Source: Talpa occidentalis
Taxonomy: Eukaryota; Chordata; Mammalia; Eulipotyphla; Talpidae
Reading direction: 5' to 3'
NCBI RefSeq assembly: GCF_014898055.3
Contig: NW_023604861.1
Coordinates: 97,342,083 to 97,406,082 of the forward strand
DNA length: 64,000 nucleotides
Under the pieces are notes generated by a model. That model ran no database searches. It saw only the letters and a list, made by a program, of their open reading frames with translations, and was not told where the DNA came from. Of this stretch, positions 1-11,700 are shown one piece after another (position 1 is the first letter of the stretch; each line of letters begins with the position of its first letter). A program made the position numbers and the translations under genes.

Positions 1-108
1 GGTGGTACAACAACATGCGTGCACTTGATGCTACTGAACTCTGTATGTATAAAAATGGTTAAGATGGTAAATTTCACATTATGTTCATTTTATCACAATT
101 AAAAACAA
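1..108 (+). mobile_element. L1 3'-end fragment (old, L1M type)
   Basis: The window opens inside the terminal part of an old L1. The order 'actgaactctgtatgtat', 'aaaaatggttaagatgg', 'taaatttcacattatg', then 'atcacaattaaaaac' is the usual 3' terminus of mammalian L1M elements, read on the plus strand. The rest of the element lies outside the window. A similar terminus is seen near 45060-45120. Confidence 0.65.
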
Positions 109-840
109 GTAGGATGGTTACATGCAGCAGTTCCTGAACATGAGAACTGGCCTCTAGGACAATCTTAACCTCCCGTGACATGCTGGGAGCACGGATGTCA
201 CTGTCCTGTCTCCCCCTGACCTGCCTCATGACCCTGAGCATCTCATAATTGTTAGCTATTCATTCTGCCCCTTACGTGAAGCTCTCAGTGTCTCATGTGG
301 CTGAACGCTCTCCCCCAGGGCTCAGTGGGCATGGGCCCTTGGGAGTGGTATTTTTGTGGGCAAGCCTGGGTCTGTGGTTTCTAAGACATTGACTAGGTTT
401 CATGTTGCAACCCTGGGAAGTAGGGCTGGGTGCTTTTTTGTTTTTTTAAAAAAAAGCCAAAGCCATTGTGGCCTGATTTACACGTGGGTAGGTTTTTGAG
501 AGTAATCACACACGGTGAGGAAGGTGTGAGCTCAAAAGGAAAACACAGTGTGAGGGCATTGGTGATGCAGATGGAAACAAAAGGGATTGTGCTGCTGGCA
601 GTTCCAGAAATCTTGAAGCATAACTTGTGGTGGATCAAAGAGGCAACTGAAGTCACAATTCCAATTTTGGTGGGAAAACCTGGGATAATATTTCCCTTTT
701 CACACACTGAAGCGTTTATAGTGTATGTTTTATGCTTGCTCTTTCGTTCATTTGAAGTCATCCTTGTATGGATAGTGTGGGATAGGGATTTAAATTTAAT
801 TTTGTCCCAATTAATTGAGTTACCAATAAAAATCATTTAA
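109..840. other. unassigned sequence
   Basis: No repeat family or exon is recognised. Overlapping open frames of 136 and 147 codons run on both strands between about 393 and 840, but neither has a recognisable domain and their length is within chance expectation. An AATAAA hexamer lies near 825 without any supporting gene structure. Confidence 0.4.
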
Positions 841-1715
841 TTTTCCACTGATTTGACATCCCCTCAATTTCATATTCACTTGCTTACACACATACACATC
901 CGTAAATTCTAAATTCTTGACTGTCTCCTCTTAAAGATTATTTATCTACCTATTGATCTCGTTTTCCTGAAGAGTATCTTTGGTTTCATTGAACAGCTCA
1001 TTTACTTATGTTTTTGCATTTATTAATTTTGTAGTTTTTTCTTTGCTTTGCTACTCTTGAAGGCTTAGTGCCTCTTTTTTCATATAAAATGTTTCTAATA
1101 TTTGCATTAAGGACTATAAACCTTTTCTGAGTAGTTCTCTGATTGCAATTTACAGGTTTTGAAATGCCAGCTCTATTTGAAAATAGTTCTTAGTTCTGTT
1201 TGAGTTTTATGTAGTTTGAAAGTTAGTTGAATTGGGTTTTTGGTTCTTCTTTTGCTATTAATTTATATTTTATGGAGTTATATTCAGTGAAGATGCCCTG
1301 TGAGATTTCTGCTTTGAGAAACCTGTGAAGTTTTTCTTTGAAGCTTGATAGTGGCAAATTTTTGTGAGGGTTTGTGTTTGAAATGAATATTTTATTTTCT
1401 GCTTGTTGAGTATAAAGCTATCTATTAAGTTGTTCCTGCTAATTGTATTACAATTTTCTAGATCCTCCTGGATCTACTTTGTCTGTTAAGTTTTGAAAAA
1501 GGTGGGCTAAAGTAAACTTTATTACTTTAACTTCTATTGTCTGAAAGTTAACATTGCTCCAGTATCTATTTGGTAGAGTCTGCCCACTATACTTATTTCT
1601 TTTTAACCCTTTTACGTTATTTTGTTTCAGAAGGGTTCCCTAATCCCAGAATTTCTGCTCTTATGGATGAATATAACCTTGAATTTTTATTATTGATATG
1701 TTTATATTTCTTCTG
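841..1715 (-). mobile_element. ancient LINE remnant (L1-like)
   Basis: The plus strand is T-rich (many TTT/ATT runs, few C), as seen when an A-rich LINE coding strand lies on the minus strand. Phrases resemble reversed L1 ORF2, such as a run around 1260-1330 on the theme 'tatggagttatattcagtgaagatg' (split here), but divergence is heavy and all frames are broken. It could also be HAL1-like. A SINE is inserted at its downstream edge. Confidence 0.5.
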
Positions 1716-1728
1716 AAATGCTATTTTG

Positions 1729-1994
1729 AGGGCCTCCCTGGTGGCGTAGGGATGAAAGTCTCAGCACTATCAAGCCATTGCACCATAAGTTCCATCCCCA
1801 GCGAGGGAGCTGACCCACATGGTACAGCAGACCTCTCCTGTCTTGCCAACTGCTCCCCTCAGCAGTGTATTTCAGTAGATCTGCCTGTTCTGTTCCCCTC
1901 TGTGTCTCTGGTGAATCCTCTCACTCTCTGCACCTCTGGCCTATGCCCCAGTTCTTGTATGTATGAATAATGTAAATCTTTAAAAACTGAAATA
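1729..1994 (+). mobile_element. tRNA-derived SINE, type B
   Basis: The copy starts with gggcctccctggtggcgtag and ends with a short A-rich tail. It is flanked by a 13-bp TSD, aaatgctattttg, at 1716-1728 and 1995-2007. Box B is degenerate (agttccatcccc), so the copy is probably not transcribed. Type-B marks are 'ggtgaatcctctcac' and 'ccccagttcttgtatg' near the 3' end. It has diverged clearly from the shared sequence of the 14 copies. Confidence 0.93.
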
Positions 1995-2007
1995 AAATGC
2001 TATTTTG

Positions 2008-2519
2008 TGTTTTAGCTCTAAGATTCTGCTCCTCTTTTAAATAAAAATATTTCTTGCCTTCTGTTGGACTGATTGTTTTCTTGCTTTCTTTTTTATTCAA
2101 ATGGACTGAAAGCAATACATCTCAATTCTATTTTTTTAAGTGATTACCTTTAAAACTTAAAGTTTGGTGTAAGATGAATTATATATGTATTTTTAGGTTT
2201 CTCTTCTTTCCTTTTAATTCTGACAACTCACTTTTCTGTTTGTGAGTTTGATGTCTCTTTCCTATGATGACTGTCTTTAAACACTTGTCCTTTGGTGGAT
2301 ATCTTTCCGGTTTGGGATTAGCGGTTACTTAAATGCTGTTTCTCCTTTGCTGTTAGTGTTGGGGTTGTGGTGGGGACTGAACAGGTATTGTGGTGACAGG
2401 CCATCTCCGGATGTGATTTCTGCAGCCATCTGACCTCATCTGTCTTGGGGTCTTACCAGCTTCTGGTTCTCTGGGCAGACCCTTCTAGTTAGCTATTCCA
2501 GTTAGGGATTTTCCTTTCT
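2008..2519. other. old LINE-like, T-rich sequence
   Basis: The T-rich composition continues from the LINE remnant upstream, so this may be the same element on the minus strand (5' part). Beyond about 2340 the sequence is GC-balanced and no family is recognised. Confidence 0.35.
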
Positions 2520-2534
2520 AAGACATACTGTTTA

Positions 2535-2775
2535 GGGCCTCCCCGGTGGTGCAGCGGTTGAGTGCTGACTTGCGAAGCTGCCCTCAGCCTCTGCAGTGCT
2601 GGTTCGATCCCCAGCTGCTGGCCTGCCGCCCACTGCTCCCCTCAGCAGTGTATTTTGTCAGTCTGCCTGTTCTGCTCCCTGCTCTGGCTCTGGTGAATTC
2701 TCTCACCCTCCCACACTTCTGACTGTACCTAATGCTTATATAAATAAATAAATAAATCTTTAATTAAAAAAAAAA
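2535..2775 (+). mobile_element. tRNA-derived SINE, type A
   Basis: The copy starts gggcctccccggtggtgcag, keeps box B as ggttcgatccccagc, and ends in TAAATAAATAAAT plus poly(A). It is flanked by a perfect 15-bp TSD, aagacatactgttta, at 2520-2534 and 2776-2790. It lacks roughly 25 bp after box B (the 'gagggtcccacatgg' block seen in other copies). Type-A marks are 'ggtgaattctctcaccctcc' and 'acttctgactgtacc'. Confidence 0.95.
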
Positions 2776-2835
2776 AAGACATACTGTTTAGTTTTCTCTA
2801 AATTAGGGTTTGGGATGGGAGGGAGTTTCTTGTAA

Positions 2836-4212
2836 AATCATTTTTCTGAAAGCAAGTTTTTTTTAAATTTGTTGTATCCTATTTTATTTTATTGTTTTTA
2901 ATTATTTTTTAAAATTTTTTAACATCATTGTTCATTTTTAAACAATATTTGCTTCTCCCCACCCCCTCAGGTGTAGTCCCCATAGAGTTTCCTTCACCAA
3001 TGCACCCGTGCACCATCACCACAGTCCCCTGTGTTCCTTCCTCCCTCCCTCTCATCCCTCTCCCTCCTCCTCCCCTGCAGTAAGTCTCTGATTTATAATT
3101 GTCTGTTTTTGCTTTGTTGTGTTCTGTACTGTTATTATTTTTTTTCACTGGTGTCTTATTTGTTTCCCCTATATTCCTGCTGTACGTGAAACCATCCGAT
3201 ATTTTTCTTTTTCCTTCTGGCTTATTTCACTGAGCATAATGCCTTCTAGCTCCATCCACGTTGCTGCGAATGGCATGAATTTATCTTTTTGATTGCTGAA
3301 TAATATTCCATTGTGTATATGTACCACATCTCCTTGATCCAGTCATCTATTTTTGGGCATTTGGGTTGTTTCCAGGTTTTACCAATTGTGAATAGTGCTG
3401 CAATAAACATGGGTGTACAGGTGTTCTTTTGAATCAATGTTTTTGTGTCCTTTGGGTAGATCCCTAGTAGTGGAACTGCCAGGGTCATATGGTAGCTCCA
3501 TTTTTAGTAGACTGAGGAACCTCCAAACAGCTTTCCACATTGGTTGGACCAGTTTGCACTCCCACCAGCAATGTAGGAGGTTTCCTTTTTCACCAATCCT
3601 CGCCAACATTTGTTGCCTTTTTTTTTTTAAAAAAAAGATTTATTTGTCTATTTATACAAGAACAGGGGCACAGGCCAGATGCGCAGGAGGGTGAGAGAAT
3701 TCACCAGAGGCAGAGCGGGGAACAGAACTGGCAGACCGACGAAATACACAGCTGAGGGGAGCAGCGGGCGAGACAGGAGAGGTCTGCCGCACCATGTGGG
3801 ACTCTCGCCGGCCGGCCGGAATCGAACCAGTGCTGCAGAGGCTATGGGCAGCTTCACACTGCTGCACTCAACAGCCTGTGCCACCAGGGGAGGGCTGCTT
3901 GTTTTTTTGATATGTGCCATTCTTATTGGTGTATGGTGGTATCTCAATGTGGTTTTAATTTGCATTTCCCTAATTATAAGGGATGTTGAACGTTTTTTCA
4001 TATGCCTGTTGGCCATTTGCATTTCCTCTTTGGAGAAATGTCTTTTAAGTTCTTCTACCCATTTCTTGACTGGATTGTTCATTTTGTTTTTGTTGAGTCG
4101 TGTGAGATCTTTGTATACTTTGTGATCTGTCCCTTATCAGTTGACTGGAGGGCAAAGATTTTTTCCCAATCAGTGGGCTGTCTCTGTTTTTGTTAATGTC
4201 TTTTTTGCTCTG
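2836..4212 (-). mobile_element. L1 (5'-truncated), interrupted by a SINE
   Basis: On the minus strand this holds the C-terminal end of L1 ORF2 and the 3' UTR. Translated pieces include WYIYTMEYYSAIKK (from about 3330), [20 protein letters not shown], and [19 protein letters not shown], all typical of ORF2p. These lie in two frames, so at least one frameshift is present, and a SINE splits the copy at 3619-3893. The 3' UTR (about 2880-3240) is C-rich on the plus strand and lineage-specific; it recurs at 12.6-13.2 kb. The 5' end at about 4212 is a truncation. I found no clear TSD. The copy is inactive. Confidence 0.93.
3619..3893 (-). mobile_element. tRNA-derived SINE, type B, nested in L1
   Basis: The reverse complement carries the full SINE order: box A region (ccaccaggggagg on the plus strand), box B (ggaatcgaaccagtg), body, and TAAATAAA tail with poly(T) at the left. 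It lies inside L1 ORF2 sequence, which resumes at about 3900 with 'gtttttttgatatgtgcca'. The SINE is therefore younger than the L1 copy. Target duplication is not clear because both ends sit in T runs. Confidence 0.92.
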
Positions 4213-4659
4213 CAAAGGGAAGTGAGAGCCCAAGGACCCAGGAGACAGGAAGCAGAAAGGAGAGACAGCTGTTAAAGTCTTCTCCATATGTTCTTTCTGC
4301 AGTGCAGGGTTGGCTCACCCTCACCACTGGGCAGGGGCAAGACAAGGTCACTCTTGCCCCTCTCTTCCTTCTGTCTTTCCTCACTTCCTCCACTCCCCTC
4401 CCCTGTGCTAGGGCTGTTGAAGGTAGAAGCTGGCTGTGACTCTGGGCCCTCCTCCTCTGGTTTTTGCTGGCCATTAGTACCCTCTGCGTGGCTGGCATTT
4501 GTGAACCTCTTGGGATTCTTAGAAGGGACATCTGTGTGTTCTTTGGAGGACCTGTGGGCTCTTCCACCTGATATGGGTGATGCCTTTGGGCTTGAACGCT
4601 TTCCTTCTTAACAAATCCTTTATTCCAGCAAGTATCTGGAATTCTTTGCCAGCTAAAAT
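4213..4659. other. unassigned, moderately GC-rich sequence
   Basis: No repeat or exon is recognised. Open frames on both strands (107 and 158 codons) overlap each other and show no known domain. Confidence 0.4.
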
Positions 4660-5170
4660 ATACAGTCATTCATTTGTCAAACATTTGTTGAGTGCTGTCA
4701 TGTGCTAATAAATACTTGGGGGGAAAGTTGGGCATATAAAGATAATTTACAGAGATCCCTCCTTGAAGGCATTTTCATCCAACTGAGACAGACCCTCATG
4801 CAGAGTCACAGAACTTATGTAATGTACGCTATGGTGCTGTTTGTGCTTGCTGAAGTGGGGAGATAGATGGACTGGTTGGGAAAGTTTTTCTAGAGAATAT
4901 GAGACTTACTACCTAAGTCATGAAAGTTGAGTGGGCATTTTCTGAGCAGTGTAAGAGGAGAGAGGACTGCAGACAGTGAGGCTTTGAGGTGGGTGTTGGG
5001 TCCAGACCCCTGTTCCAGACAATGGGGCAGTGAGTCTCCCAAGGGCTCTGAATAGGGAGATGAAGTTCTGTTGGTTTTGGGTTTCAGAAAGGCCCTTCTG
5101 GTAGGTTGGAGGAGGAGGGGTTGCATGGGGCAGGTCAGACGTGGGGCCTCAGTGATAAGACTAGAGTCTT
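4660..5170 (-). mobile_element. L2 relic
   Basis: The plus strand reads as reversed L2 3' end: 'tcatttgtcaaacatttgtt gagtgctgtcatgtgc', then a segment matching the reversed 'leucine-rich' L2 tail region ('agatccctccttgaaggca'). A region near 5080-5150 fits the reversed ORF2 end. It is highly diverged. Confidence 0.6.
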
Positions 5171-5257
5171 GATAGCAGTTCAGGAAAAAAAAATATCCAT
5201 GACGATGTTGTTTGGACCCCTGGCACACACTAAAGTATGTGCATGTGTGCACGAGCG

Positions 5258-5296
5258 CACACACACACACACACACACATACACAAACACACACAA
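5258..5296. repeat. (CA)n microsatellite
   Basis: There are about eleven pure CA units, followed by an interrupted stretch with ATACACAAACACACACA. It lies just beyond the L2 relic. Confidence 0.9.
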
Positions 5297-7329
5297 TTGT
5301 GCATGGTCCACTGCAGAAGCTGCTGGACCAAATCACTGCTCAGGCTGGTGCCAGACCACTTTCACCATGGAAGGACAAAGTCCATAGAAACAACAGCTTC
5401 TGAGAATCAATTTCCTTAAAAAGCATCTTTTCTCAGAGCCCAGGGGTGAAAGACAGGAGTGAGCCTGAGAAGGGAAGTCGGGCCTGAGAATGATGTAATT
5501 GTCCACATCATGTGTGGCAAGGTGGGAAGAGAAGTCTTCGGCACAATTATATAATCATCTGACAGTTCACGATTAATTAATCTGTGTGTTTGGAGGTGGA
5601 TGCTGAACCATCCAAATAACATTTTTCATTGTGCAGCAGAGGGAGACAGAAGCAAGAGAAGGAGAGCAGTTTGTCTAGTCTTTGTACATGTGCTGTTAAT
5701 AAAGATTTAGTAGCTTTGGCAAAAGGCTACTAGGAAATCAGGTTATCTGATTATTTTAGGGACCCATCTTGAGAGCAAAAAAGTGAGTTTAGAGGAATTT
5801 GGCAGTCTGCTCTTTTTGTCCTCTTAACTTACACGTGTCCATTTACCAGCGAGGCCTAAGTCTAGGGGCTGTCGAGTGGCTTCCAGGTCTCTCCTTAGTG
5901 ATGGACGGTCCCTGGCACCGAGTCTCAACTAAAATCTGGATTTACGATAGGACGTTCTGTATTTGGAAAAGGTGTCATCCTGTACATGGGTAATGCTGAT
6001 TGTGATTGGATTTAATTTTCAACCAAGTTGGACTGAAAACCTCCTTTCACCTTCAGTCTGTTTCCATACCAAACAGCTGTAATTAAGTTACTGTGGCACT
6101 GTCAGATCTTACTTTGGGTTGAACTATCTCCTAATCAACTTTGGCATAGGAACAATATCTTTTGGAAAGTGTTGTAAAATGCCCTTTTAACTGTTTTCAT
6201 GGAACAAGAAAGAAGAAAGTATCTTCACTGTGTGCATTTTATCCATCAAGGACTTACTGGGTCCCTGTCTTGAGCTTCAAATTGTCAGGTGTTGTATAGG
6301 AGGGAGAAGTATTTATAAAATAAATACAAACATGCTTCATTTATCTGCAGACCACTTTTCCAGCAGCCTTGATTATCTGGAACACAGCCAACGACAAGAA
6401 TGTAGTAAAAACAGTCTTCGAACTGCCAACATATTATCAAGACTCCAAGTACCCAAGCTCTGACTCATAACACACATGTCTGTTAGAAGCTCCTTCACAG
6501 TCCATTTGCTCTTAATTTAGACACAATAACAACAATGTAGGCTGTATAAATTCCCTGACTGCTGGCCAATGAGAAGTAAGGATTGAAATGAGGATTCTTC
6601 CAATAGAAGAGGCCATGACATCAGTGGCAGACTTTCAGTGAGCTGGAGAGAGGGGACCCCCAAAGAGCAGCCCACTTAGGGTGCTGGACCAACAAGAGAC
6701 ACGCAGAGGAGTTGAGTTTGGATCCATTTAGTAAACTATGGGCAATGCACTGAGAAAACATCAACCAATGTGGTTAAGATAAAAGGAACCTTGAATGTTT
6801 GGATTAAGGGGACATTTGTTTGTCAATCTTTTTCTTTTTCAAAGGCTACCACTCAGAAATCAGAGCCCAGAAGCAGAAGAAGCCAAGTCTCATGGTCCAG
6901 GCAGTCAACACAGTCCACAAAGCTGGTCTCTGTCAGGTTAGTTGTGGAAGCCGAGTGCTGTCCCTGGCATGGAGTGGGCATCAAAAATATGTTAGCTGTT
7001 CTAGTTCTAAAGCAAGATGATACCTGCTGATTTTCCTCTGCTCCTCCCCTGTAAGTAGAACGGAATATCCTGACAGTTATTCAACAGGCAATTATAGAAG
7101 TGCTGGACAGGAGGAGGAGGACTAGACAGGACCTCAGAATTGGAGAAAGACAACGTGGTAGCCTTCTTGGGTTTTCTTTTAATCTCCCAGACTAGGTGCA
7201 GATGAGGTCTGCAACCTGGAACTACTGACGAGCATAGGCCAAAAAGTGCCCCCAAATTTCTGTTCTCACTGACCTAAGGGGTATAAAGAAATGAATAAAA
7301 TAACATAAAATAAGGATAAAAAATAAATA
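5297..7329. other. unassigned single-copy-like sequence
   Basis: No repeat family, exon or RNA gene is recognised in about 2 kb. Base composition is near the window average, and the open frames are all under 90 codons. Confidence 0.4.
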
Positions 7330-8112
7330 CTGTCCTTATGTGGTTTTGGTATCAGGCAAAGACTACATAAAATGAATTGGGAAGGGTACTCTCCTATTTT
7401 CTGAAAGCGATTATTTAAAATTGTTGTCAAAACGTCCTTAAGGAAGTTTTCTTTCCAGTAGAACATCTGGACTCGGTGATTTCTTATTTGGGAGGGTTTA
7501 AATTTAATCCCCTTAATAGCCGTGGGACTATTTAAATTGTCTCTTTCATTTTGGTGAACTGTGGTGGTTTTGGCTTTTTAATAAATTCATTCATTTTGTC
7601 TAAGTTGCCAGATTTTTGTAGCTAGAGTTGTTTTTGGTTTTAACCTCATTAGCTTTATGATTTGAGCACTACAGACACACTAAAGACAGTGTCATTCATT
7701 CCTAACATCGCTGATATATATTTTCTCTTTTTGATTTGTCAGAATTACTAGAGGTTTATACATTTTATTGATCTTTTAAAGAGCCAATGTTTTTTCTCTA
7801 TTGTTTTTCTGTCTTAATTAAATTGATTTCTGCTTTTATATTTACTATTTCCTTCTGTTTGCTGTGAGTATATTCTGCTTTTTTTCTGGTTTCTCAAGGT
7901 GGAAGCTTAGATAGATTTGAGATTTTTTTTTCCGTCTAGTGAATGCATACAATACTTTAATAATATTCCTCTTTGCACTGGTTTAGCTTTGGCTCACAGC
8001 TTTCATTTGTTGTGTTTTCTTTTCATTCAGTTGAATATATTTTAAAAAAGTCCTTTGTGATAACTTCTTTGACACATAGATTATTTAGAAGTGTATTTAA
8101 ATTCCAAGCATT

Positions 8113-8386
8113 GGGCCTCCCTGGTGGCGCAAAGGGTTAAGCACCACGCTATGAAGCAATCCACCTCTGCAGCATAAGTTCGATCCCCAGCTGGCCAGGG
8201 AGCAACCCACATGGCGCGGCAGACCGCTCCTGTCTGGCTCACTGCTCCCTCAGCAGCGTATTTCAGTCAGTCTGCCTGTTCTGTTCCCTGCTCTGTCTCT
8301 GGTGAATTCTCTCACCCCCCGCATCTCTGACCTGTATCCCAGCTCTTGTAGGCATAAATAAGTATTTAAAAAATAAATAAATAAAT
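8113..8386 (+). mobile_element. tRNA-derived SINE, type B, nested in old L1
   Basis: The copy starts gggcctccctggtggcgcaa and box B is intact as agttcgatcccc. It is flanked by an imperfect 14-bp TSD, aaattccaagcatt at 8099-8112 and aaattccaagtgtt at 8387-8400. The tail is TAAATAAATAAATAAAT. The two TSD mismatches point to an older insertion than the type-A copies. Confidence 0.94.
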
Positions 8387-8881
8387 AAATTCCAAGTGTT
8401 GTGAAATTTTCATTATTGATTTCTAAATTCCTCTGTGACTGGAGAACATACTAAATGATTTCAATTCTTTCAAATGTGTTGAAGTTTGTCTTATAGCTCA
8501 GGGTACAGTTGGTCTTGGCATATGTCCTTTAGGCACTTACAAAGAATATACATTTGCCTCCTGTGGGTGCAATGTTCTATGACTGTTGCTTGGATCCTAT
8601 TGAAGGATGGTGTTGCTCAATTCTTCTCCCTCCTTGGCTGATTTTCTGTCTAGAGTTCTATCACTTGTTAAGAGGGATATGACTTCTACAACTATAATTG
8701 TAGATTTGCTTATTTCTCTTTTCAGTTCTATCAGTTTTTGCTTCAAAAATTTTACAGCTCTATTGTGGTATCTTCTTGGTGGATTGATCCTTTTGTAATG
8801 TCACTCTCTGGCAATTTTTTTTATCTTAAGTCCAATTTATCCGATGTTAATACAGCCACTCCTCTTTTCTTTTAATTAATG

Positions 8882-8910
8882 ATATATATATACATATATA
8901 TATATACACA
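8882..8910. repeat. (TA)n microsatellite
   Basis: An alternating TA/CATA tract lies inside the old L1. Confidence 0.85.
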
Positions 8911-10710
8911 ATATTTTTTTCAACTTTGTCTACATCATTATATTTTAAGTGAAATTTTTATAGAGATTTTGTAGATGGCCATGTTTTTTAATCTTCTATG
9001 TCAATCTCTATATTTTAATTGGTTTAGCCATTTATGTTAAATGTAATTATTTATATTTTATGACTTAAATCTGACATTTTTGTTTTTTTGTTTTCTGTAT
9101 ATTCTCTCTGCATTTCTCCCACACCCCCTTGATTTCCTATGGGTTCTTTGAACATTTTCTAAGAATCCTATAACTACAGGATTTTAATTATGGGGTTTTT
9201 GAGTGTATTTCTTTGTATGACATTTACTGGCTATGCGTAAAATATATAAAACTTTTTTTTTTGATGGTAAGTCTGGTGGCTATAAATTCCCTTAGTTTTC
9301 TTTCATTTGTGAATGTCTTTGTTTCCCTTTTATTCCTCATATTTTTGCTAAATATAGAATTCTAGGATGACATTTCTTATAGCACTTGAGAGAATTCTGC
9401 TGTCCTCTGAACTGGTTTTCACGTATAGAAAGGGGGTCATTTCTTCCTTACATCTTCAAGGTTTTTTTTTATTTTAATTTTCAGAAGTTGAGTAAGATTA
9501 ATCATTGTATGGATTTCTTTGGTTCCATTCTGTTTTGGACTTACCCAGCAACCTGAATCTGTAGGTTTATGGTTTTTGTAAAATTTTGGGAGTTTTCAGT
9601 TATTTTCCTTTGATTAGTTTGTCACCCTTGTTTCTTTTCTCCTCTCCAGCCAGAACTCTCCATCCAAAAGAATGAAATTCATTCTTTTGCTACACTTTCA
9701 CAGGTCCCTGTGACTGTCTACTTATGTTCAGCCTTTTTTTCCTCCATTAGTTAGATAATGCAATTTCTGTTGTTCTGCCTTGCAGCTGACTGATTCTTTC
9801 CTCTGTCGCCTCCATTCTTCTGTTGAGCTTTTACTTTCAGGTATTGCATTTTTCAGTTCTAAAATTTCTATTTAGTTCTTTTTTGTAAGGTGTAGTTTCT
9901 TCCTTTGCTGAGGTCTTCAATTTATTTGCTGAGAGTTTCTATGTTTTTATTGATTTCAAATGTGTTTGTAATTGCTTATTGAAGCATTTTTATGATGGCT
10001 GCTTTAGAACCTTTTTTCAGATAATTCCACCATTTGTCCCCTCACACTGGTATCTGCTGATGTCTCCTGGTTAGAGAGGGTTCGTCATGGCTCCTCACGA
10101 CTCCTCATGTGGCCTCCGGGGACACCATTGCTATGGGAGGGGCTGCATTGGCCTCATTCCTATTGGGCTCTGATATAAACTCTAACCCCCCAATCTCCTT
10201 TGAAACTACCTTAGCAGGGGGATGAGACCTTTTAATGCACTATTGGAGTGGAGGTCAGGTGGTTTCCACTGGCATCATGTGGTAGCAGGGTGTGTGTGTG
10301 GGGGTCTTTTATTGTTTGGTATTCAGTCTTCAACACCACAGTACAGGGTGCTGGGGAACCTTCTTACAGACTGATGAAGATGGAAGTCCAGGCTCTTCAT
10401 TTGGTCCTTGCTATGCTAGGGGTGAGGCTGTGACTTTTGCTGTGCTATTCAGTTGGTTGGTTTCGGTTTAAAAGTTTTCTGTCTTGCTAGATTGTCCTTT
10501 TTCTGGCCTCTTGAATAGAAAGAGCAGGCTTGTTGGGGCTATTTTTTTTTGTGTCCATAGCTCTTTCCAGTTTGCTGGTTTCTTTAGCTCTAAGTCTGGG
10601 ATATAAAAGGCAAACTGTTAACTCAGAGAACTCAACATCATTTTCTTACTTGGGTTCTGAGTCCCCTAGTTTGCCTGCCTGCTTCTTTCTACCTTTCAGA
10701 GTGCATGTGT

Positions 10711-10713
<3 letters not shown>

Positions 10714-10763
<50 letters not shown>
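10714..10763. repeat. (CA)n microsatellite, long and pure
   Basis: About 25 uninterrupted CA units make this the longest pure dinucleotide run in the window, so it should be length-polymorphic. Confidence 0.97.
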
Positions 10764-10765
<2 letters not shown>

Positions 10766-11264
10766 TGTTTAGTTGGGCATAGCAAGAGGAACAGGGAAAT
10801 GCACATGGGCTTCATTTTCTAATAAGCTGAAATTTTGGCATCATATTTTTAATTATAAGAAACACTCATTTTAATGAACTTGTGACAGGTTCCAGTCTGG
10901 TGAATTATTAATTTTGTAAGTGTGATCAAGATCCAAATATAATAAAAGTTTCACTGGAGGGACTGTGTTGTATATACCACATACCAATTATACTGATTTT
11001 TACAACTGTGACTAGCTTCTGTGAGCAAATCTTGTAATCTGAACCCTCACTGTAGCTTTCTTCTTAGAAATCCATGTTGAGAAATGCTCTGCTCTACTGG
11101 GCTTAAGTAAGATTAGCATCTGAACATGTTGCTTAACAGAGCTACTATTTCTACACAACTGTGATTTATATCAGGAAATCTACTCTTGACATTTCTTAAA
11201 GGAACACAACCAGCTAATTCATGGCAAACATTTACTTTTCAGGCTTGGATTGTCAAAGGGGAAA
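10764..11264. other. unassigned sequence
   Basis: This is AT-rich sequence with no recognised repeat or exon. Confidence 0.4.
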
Positions 11265-11700
11265 ATCATTCAGTAAAGATGGTGTGTCAGGCATGTGTGA
11301 GAAAGATGGTAGGTGCTGGAGGATGGAAAAGAAGAAATAGTCTCTGTTTTGAGAATTCACTGTCTGTTGGGAGAGAAATATACTAAAAAGTGATTCTATA
11401 GCAGTGGGTGGGTGCTATAACAGAGAGAAGAAAATTTATGGAGGTACAGAAGGAGAAGCTAACTGGCTTGGGAGGATGACAGAGCCCAGATTTAGGGAAG
11501 GTATGATGCAGACTCGAGAAGCAACATCTGGACTGAGCTTCTGGAGCACTGATGGGGTGGAGGGGAGCAGCAGGTGCAGGAATCACAGAGGAGAACAGAC
11601 ATTGTCAAAGGAGAGTGTGGATGTGGAGCAACATGGGAAGACATGGCTAGAAATATAGTCAGGGACAGATCACAAAAGATCTAATATCCTGGATTGAGTA
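11265..11700 (-). mobile_element. L2 relic
   Basis: The order matches reversed L2: 'tcagtaaagatggtgtgtca' then 'aggtgctgga' (reversed tail), then 'gattctatagcagtgggtgg' and the 'gcttctggagcactgatgg' region. It ends near 'gatcacaaaagatctaatat', which fits the reversed 'atcatgtagggccttgtag' segment. Divergence is high. Confidence 0.55.

Larger units (their letters stand above)
7330..10680 (-). mobile_element. long old L1 (L1M type), interrupted by a SINE
   Basis: Read on the minus strand, this runs from the reverse-transcriptase part of ORF2 (plus-strand phrases 'tggttttggtatcaggcaaa' at 7338 and 'cattttattgatcttttaa' at 7762) to the N-terminal part of ORF2 ('gttctatcagtttttgcttc' near 8727). 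It continues into an ORF1/5'-end-like region ('ctaaaatttctatttagttc' near 9860). All frames are destroyed. The 3' half of the element is missing at this site. It is one of the older layers of the window and hosts a SINE. Confidence 0.8.

Noticed and set aside
393..840. overlapping 147- and 136-codon frames on opposite strands, with an AATAAA near the end
   Set aside because: Both strands are open over the same stretch with no known domain. The hexamer alone is weak evidence in AT-rich DNA.
3246..3609. L1 ORF2 protein fragments as candidate genes
   Set aside because: They are recognisable L1 reverse-transcriptase ends, but frameshifted, truncated and interrupted by a SINE, so they are part of a dead element.
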